Assembly: GCA_903853785.1 (NCBI GenBank)
Contig: CAINUM010000045.1
Location: 1 to 15,360, forward strand
Reading direction: 5' to 3'
Length of the DNA: 15,360 nt
Source of the DNA: Candidatus Magasanikiibacteriota bacterium
Lineage (GTDB): Bacteria > Patescibacteriota > Patescibacteriia > Magasanikbacterales > GWA2-37-8
The notes below the pieces were generated by a model. It did no database searches. It had not been told where the DNA came from and was given only the letters and a program-made list of their open reading frames with translations. Within the stretch, counting starts at the first letter, position 1, and every line of letters starts with the position of its first letter. The position numbers and the translations under genes were made by a program. Shown here in pieces: positions 7,812 to 14,300 of the stretch.

Positions 7812-7858
7812 ATTGATTTGTTTAAAAATTTATAATTACTACGTCTTATTTAAAAATA

Positions 7859-8299
7859 TTATTTTACTAACTTACCTGGTCCATTAGGATTATAACCGCG
7901 TCTCACTTCATACCCATCTTTAAAACTATCTCCGTCAGTATCAGCATTAAGTGGGTTGGTGTGATAAATTTTTATTTCATCACCATCCAACAATCCATCA
8001 CCATCCGTGTCAGGATGATTTGGATCTGTGCCAAGCTTTTTTTCTTCTACATCTGTGATTCCATCCAAATCCTTATCAGTTAATCTTGTTTTATCCAAAG
8101 CAGAATTTAAAGTTGTCAATATTTCGTCAGTCTTTTTTTCTTTTTCTACTTTTATTATTGCTTGTTCTGCGGGAGTGGGAATGGTTTGAATACTTTTTTG
8201 TAGAGGCGTAGTTTTTTTTCTAGTTATCAAAAATATTCCACCAACCAAAAATAATACCAACACCGACACTACTATTATAATATATTTTTTGTTATTCAT
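7859..8299 (-). CDS. Small membrane-anchored TSP3-repeat protein (146 residues)
   Basis: No named family. A very short cytoplasmic head (MNNKK) precedes a hydrophobic helix (about 6-26) followed by RKK, which could be an uncleaved signal anchor. A helical spacer rich in lysine and glutamate (about 45-72) leads to three TSP3-like calcium loops: DKDLDGITD (75-83), DTDGDGLLDGDE (97-108) and DTDGDSFKDGYE (120-131). It ends in RRGYNPNGPGKLVK. It is the simplest of the three TSP3 proteins, lacking the long cytoplasmic tail and the extra C-terminal region. It begins 5 bases after the giant gene's stop, so both are probably translated from one message. The role is probably structural at the surface, by inference. 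Confidence 0.88.
   Translation of the reverse strand: MNNKKYIIIVVSVLVLFLVGGIFLITRKKTTPLQKSIQTIPTPAEQAIIKVEKEKKTDEILTTLNSALDKTRLTDKDLDGITDVEEKKLGTDPNHPDTDGDGLLDGDEIKIYHTNPLNADTDGDSFKDGYEVRRGYNPNGPGKLVK
7868..8074 (-). repeat. Three TSP3-like calcium-binding repeats in the 146-residue protein
   Basis: Residues 76-144 hold three aspartate-rich loops linked by GTDPNHP and NPLNA. The ordering and the closing GYNP..G.GKL match the 273-residue neighbour almost position for position. Confidence 0.9.
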
Positions 8300-8304
8300 A
8301 AAGG

Positions 8305-11300
8305 CTATGGTATATATTTCATTTTGATTGCACTCTGAATCATATTGATGTCGCCAATATTATCCCCTACATTAGCAATGGCGTTCGTACTTGTTGTCGA
8401 TAGGACATTAAACACATGCCAAAATTGTGCAGCAGAATTATCGGAAGGAATTGATTGATTTAGATAATATGTTTTAACAGGACGTGCAAAATGTCTTGTA
8501 TCGGAATCATTTTCAGGAACATATACTTCCACTTTTAATTTCGCTGAATTCCTAAAATTCTTTATTGGGCTTGCTGGAGAACGAACATAGAAAGCAAATG
8601 CGGACGTCGCCATGTTCAAGGTGTTGATGGTATATGATTCAACATTCGAGGTATTAGTGTTTAGAGCATTGCCATGATACCAAATATTAGTTCCTGGGTT
8701 AACTAATTTTGTGTTATAATCTACCCCAGTAATAGTCTGGAAGCCACTTTCTTCAAAAATTGTTTGGCCGTTTACACCACCAGGAATAACAAACCCAGCA
8801 TTAAAGTCAGTGGATAAACCAGGAACATCAACCCAGCTGACAACTACACGTATGTCATGTTTTCTGGTAGATGAATTAATAACCGGAGATAACAATAAAT
8901 TGTATTTATCCGGGGTGGTAGTACCAAAAACTGGAAAATCGATCAAATGGTTTTTATCCCAGTCAGCATTCAAGGCGATTTTATATGATCTCTTTTGAGC
9001 GGGATCGGAACATACAGGATCACTATTTAATGTAGCGATATTTTGTGAATATGCATCAGTTTTTAATAAGAACTGAGTAAAAGATGAAGCGCTTCCATAC
9101 TGTTGAAAAGCTACGGTATCGGTAATTTCAACAGCATTTTGTCCATTTGCAGAATATAACAAACTCACCGTTCCCAACAATTTCGGCGATGCAGTCGCTA
9201 ACAATGGATTATTAGATTTTGGGTCTAAAACATTTATAATGCTTCCGGATATTTTTGGTCCGTCTTTTTTCAAACCACATTCAATACATTTGTTACTGAT
9301 ACCACTACAATTATTTACACATGATTTTGTACCAATTTGAGGTAATAATTTATTCCATTGAAGTAAACTGTACCAATATGTACTACTGACATTCAAACTC
9401 AAATTATATTCAGTTTTTACCTCTGAACCATCACATTTAAGAACATAATAACCATTGTGATCCTCATCGATAAACTGGTCTGTACCTAAACCAAATGTAC
9501 TATTTCCCACAGTGGTAACCGAAGAATAAATATCACCTCCTGAAGTTGCGTCACATTTTTCCGTTCCGTTTACTATCCCATCACCACAATATTCAGCTGC
9601 TTCCACAGTCTTAATAAGTTTACAACCATCCATACAGTATGTGCAGGATTTGTTATAGGCTGGTATACAAGGTGTGCCGTTGGTTGGACCACCATCACAT
9701 GCTTCATCTGGACCAACTTTTCCATCACCACAACTACCAGGAACTACTGCGGCAATAACTTTTGGTGGCACAATCTTAACCTGACACAAACTTGAACCGT
9801 GTTGGTACAAATCTTTGATTTCACCTTCTGCTAGTGCCCGGCCAAAAAAATTGAAATCATCCATTTTCCCTTTAAAATAACTAGAGCTACCATCACTGCC
9901 AACATCACCACGTCCAATATAAAGTGAATAATCATGGTCAGCTTTCAAAGTCGAACTACCATTCATAAAACCAGTACCGGCCAAATTACCAGGATTTAGC
10001 AAAACGCCGTCAACATAATACCTGGTTTCACGAGCTGCGTTTACTGTGACAGCAATATGATGCCATGTATCAACTGGAATATTTGGATTGATCGAACTAA
10101 TCCCGAAAATAATAGTATCGTTTTCGTGTGCGGCAGCACCTGTTCCAATCACGAGTTGACCTTGATTAAAATGATATGAAGAATACATGTGTAAAATATC
10201 GATGGTATTACTAGCGTTTTTTACATAGTAAAAACCAAAATCTCTCTCATGACTTGACCATCTATTATCCTCGGCGTGCGAAGATACTTTATTAAACAGC
10301 GGTTTCCAAACACCAGCCGGTGTCGTAGAGCTAAAATTAATCCAAGTTGCAAATGTAATTTCGTTTAATCTAAAAGCTTCGTTTGAAGGAATTTTAAAAT
10401 AATTCGATGTACCGTTGAATTCCATGTAACGTCCTTTAACACTAGATGAAAGCAATGATGCGGGACAATTTTGTAAAGCGGTGCCAACACATTGTGCAGA
10501 ATCTAAAAGAGATGTGATTGAATTTTTTGGTCCAACACCATTCCAGCCCTTATTTAGCACAAAACTTAAATCACTTACGACGGTCGCGCTTAATGGTTTC
10601 CAACCGGTGCGTACGGTCACCACATCATCAAAACTATAATATAATTTGGGCGATGAAGATGTGGCACCATACATCCAACGACAATCTGTTCCACACGATC
10701 GATAGCCAGCTACACCATTTATTGTACATGATTCATTTCCTTCACATTCTTCTCCAAATTCTTTTTGTACTACACCATCTCCACAATATGGACCATTTTT
10801 CTGACAATCAAAATTACATGATTTTTCTTTAGTGCTTCCATATCGATTGTTGTTAAAGTTTATAGGTACACACTTAGCATAAGTGCCAACCCACGCAATA
10901 CTATTAATATTAGTCCAATCTTCTGGCAAAATTCTACAATCATCATCATTACCGCATGGACGTGACCCTCTTAATCCAACATAACACCACCCGGTACGGT
11001 TTGAAGCAGCTACGGAACTTGGATAATTATTTGAACCAACAGGATAATAATCAAAAGCAGTATCACACACTTCATAGGTTGAAGAAACAAATCCATCTCC
11101 ACAGCTAGACCCCATACCAGTACACGACAAATTACAATGATTATATTGTCCGTTTAAAGATCCTTCATCACAAGATTCACCAAGTTCCACTTTACCGTTA
11201 CCACATTTAGATAATATTCCGCATTTTGTGGTAGTTGCTACGGATAATTTGCAGATATCTGAACACATCATACCGTGCATATCTGTTGTTGCAGTAGCGG

Positions 11301-14300
11301 GCGCATTACACTCCGACTGATTCCAAACCACACCACCTGGAGGATCACACTGCTCTGATTTGTTTAGATTTACTTTTCCATCACCACATGTTCCTTGGTT
11401 CATTGTGGTGATTTCTTTATTTTGATTACAAATACCATTTGCGCCATTGTTGGAAATATTTGAAACATTAAAGTTCGAAGAATTAACAATGAAGTCGGCA
11501 ATAAATGCATTACTATTGTCTATTGTAAGTCCAGTATCTTCCATACGTACTTTAACCAGATAATCGGAAGATGTTGCACTAGTGGAAGTAGAGACATAAC
11601 GATAGGCCAATGAATTTGTCGCACACGCAAAACTAAAACGTTTGTCGGCTGTACTCCAACCGGTAGATGGGTCATGAATTATACATGTCTCAGTAGATCC
11701 CAAAGACAAAGATTTGCATGTTGCGTCATCAATACAAAATTGACCCGTAGAAGATGAACATGTTCCCGCTTTTCCAAGTTTATTAATTGGGTCAGATGGG
11801 AAAACTCCACCAACAGCATTACTTAACAATGACCACGATGGCCAAGTACTAATTGTCTGCCCAGATAAATATGTACCCGCCTGAAGATTTGGATAGGCAC
11901 CACCATGCTCATTACTATAATCATTCAAACTCTTTTCAATCTTGCCCATATCTTTAACACGCTGTATATCTCTCTTGAGCTTATCTTTCTGCACCGAACA
12001 CACCTCACCATTTTTACAATCAAAATCTGAAACACAAGCTGTTGTGTCACCTGGATTGTTCATGTCAGCACCACAATAACCATAATTAGTAAGATTGATA
12101 TTGAACTTCAAGTTTTTTAATATATTTTCAAAAACTTTTTTGGTTTCTAACGAAGCGCCGTTATTTATACTAAACAAATAAATGTTGGTATATAAATTTC
12201 CTTTAACAGAGCTCACGGTTGGGTCAAAATTTAAAGCACTGACATAAATATTATTACCATCAGTGACAGCGTCATAGCCGTCAATTTTTACATCTTGTAA
12301 AGTGCCAGTAAAATGTTGGTCAGCATACCAATCACGAGGAGAAAGATGTTTTGGGTTGGATAATACTTGAATACCAACAGCGTCGCTATTTTTATCACTA
12401 GTAAAGATGAAGCGTTTGAAAACACTAAATGGAGTGGAGGTGCTAGCGGCTTGAACGGAAGTAGTTGTAATTGCTGTACTAATTTCTTTTGTATGAGGAT
12501 CACAGGTGGAAATATTAACACCCGGAATACTTGAAAGTTTTAAACAATCAAACCAAGTATTATAGTTCCAACCGGGTACTGAAAGAAACCAACTTATAGT
12601 ATAAAGACTCGTATTACATTCAGAGCTGGAATCGCAAGAAAAAGCTGGCCCCACCAGGTTCGCTCCTTGTTGTCTAGGGACATAACGTGTTGCATTTGCC
12701 GCACTAGTAGCCATAATAGCACAGACACCAGATTTTGTAGAAGTGGCGGCAAACGAGATTGTTCCGTTAGTTTTGACAATTTTATTTACACCACAATCAC
12801 TATCGAGAATACACGCTTGTGAAGGATTATTTGCACATGTACTTGTAGCTGGGACAGTAGAAGTAACATTAGTTACAGTAGTCACCGTGATGTTACCCGT
12901 ATTCACAAACGCTCCCATATTTTGGGTGTTGGCCGCTGTTTGTACGGCTGGTCTCAAATATGGTAAATCATCAGCAAATCCATGTTCACCATTATCCGCA
13001 CAATAATATGTACTGAAATTGAAATATCCGGTACCGACACTTGCGGCTGGAATAAGAGAATTATTGAAAATATTATTTATTAAATCAAAGCCGTCATTAT
13101 TTCCAATTTTATCTTCGTAAGGGAAAATAACAGTTGAACTAGTTTGACCAGGTATAACAATTTGTTTTGGTGGCCATGGATGTTCACAAATAAATACAAT
13201 TATGTGAGATTTTCCCGTAGCTGTTAACCCAACTTTCGTAACATCTAGGATGTTTTCTGTAATATTTGCAGACGCATGCACATCCACTTCGCCATTATTA
13301 TTTTGAGAAGTTACAGTATTTAAAGAGGTGGTACTATTACCGATCAAAACTGAAGCATTTACTTTTGGACCCCACAAATAATTCCAACTATAACCCATTA
13401 CCGGCTGAATAAATTGTTTATTTGGCGTCAATGTAACACCCTTAGCAATTAAATTTATACTATCATTTGGTACAGAGAAATAATGTTGATCTGGATCGAT
13501 AGACACTTCAGAAATCTCGCAAATTTTACTACCAGTTTTAAATCTCCAACCTACTGCTTTACCATCTGGTTTGCTTTCGATACTTACACCTTGAATATTT
13601 TTAATTCCTTTTTTCAAAATTATTACGTAGTCAGTTAGTGTAGCCAGTGGTTGGTTTAGACTAAACAAAACTTTAGAGCCACCAAATTCATCTTCTATAA
13701 CTTGAATACCACCAACGTCCGCACCAGCACACCATGTGTTTGCGTTTACTTCTAATCCGAAGAAACTTTTTATAGATACGATTATATTGTTCCAAACTTT
13801 TTTATACCAAGGTAATGATGGATCGTTCATGGTTAAAAACGAAGTAGAAGTACTTACATCTTCTAGACCACCAGTACAAGCAGTGGTCATGCTGCGAGCA
13901 ATAACAAAATTGCCTGGTAAAGTGGCCGGATCAATAATACTATCAAAACCAGCTTGAATAAAGGTGTTTACACAAATATTTTGAGCTATATTTATCGTAC
14001 TAGTATTTCCTGGATATACATCTGTTAATTTTGACTTAAAATAACAACAAGAGTTTGTTCCAACACCAACATTTAACACATTTGGATCTCCTTGATAAGC
14101 AGCCTGGCAATCTTCGTCAGATTTATATCCACATTTTACTTGATATTTACCAACTCCACTGGTAGTTTTGCCCGCGACAGTAACTGCGCCAGTAATATTA
14201 CTTTCTTGAACTACGACTGTGGTAGTCACTACTGCTGTAGTTATTCCGGCTTTACCCAATACTAATACCCAAGGATCGGTTAACAATCCACCGTTTGCAG

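Noticed and set aside
7812..7858. Promoter in the 47-base gap before the 273-residue gene
   Set aside because: Only AT-rich sequence with a loose TATAA match and no -35 element; it cannot be told from background.
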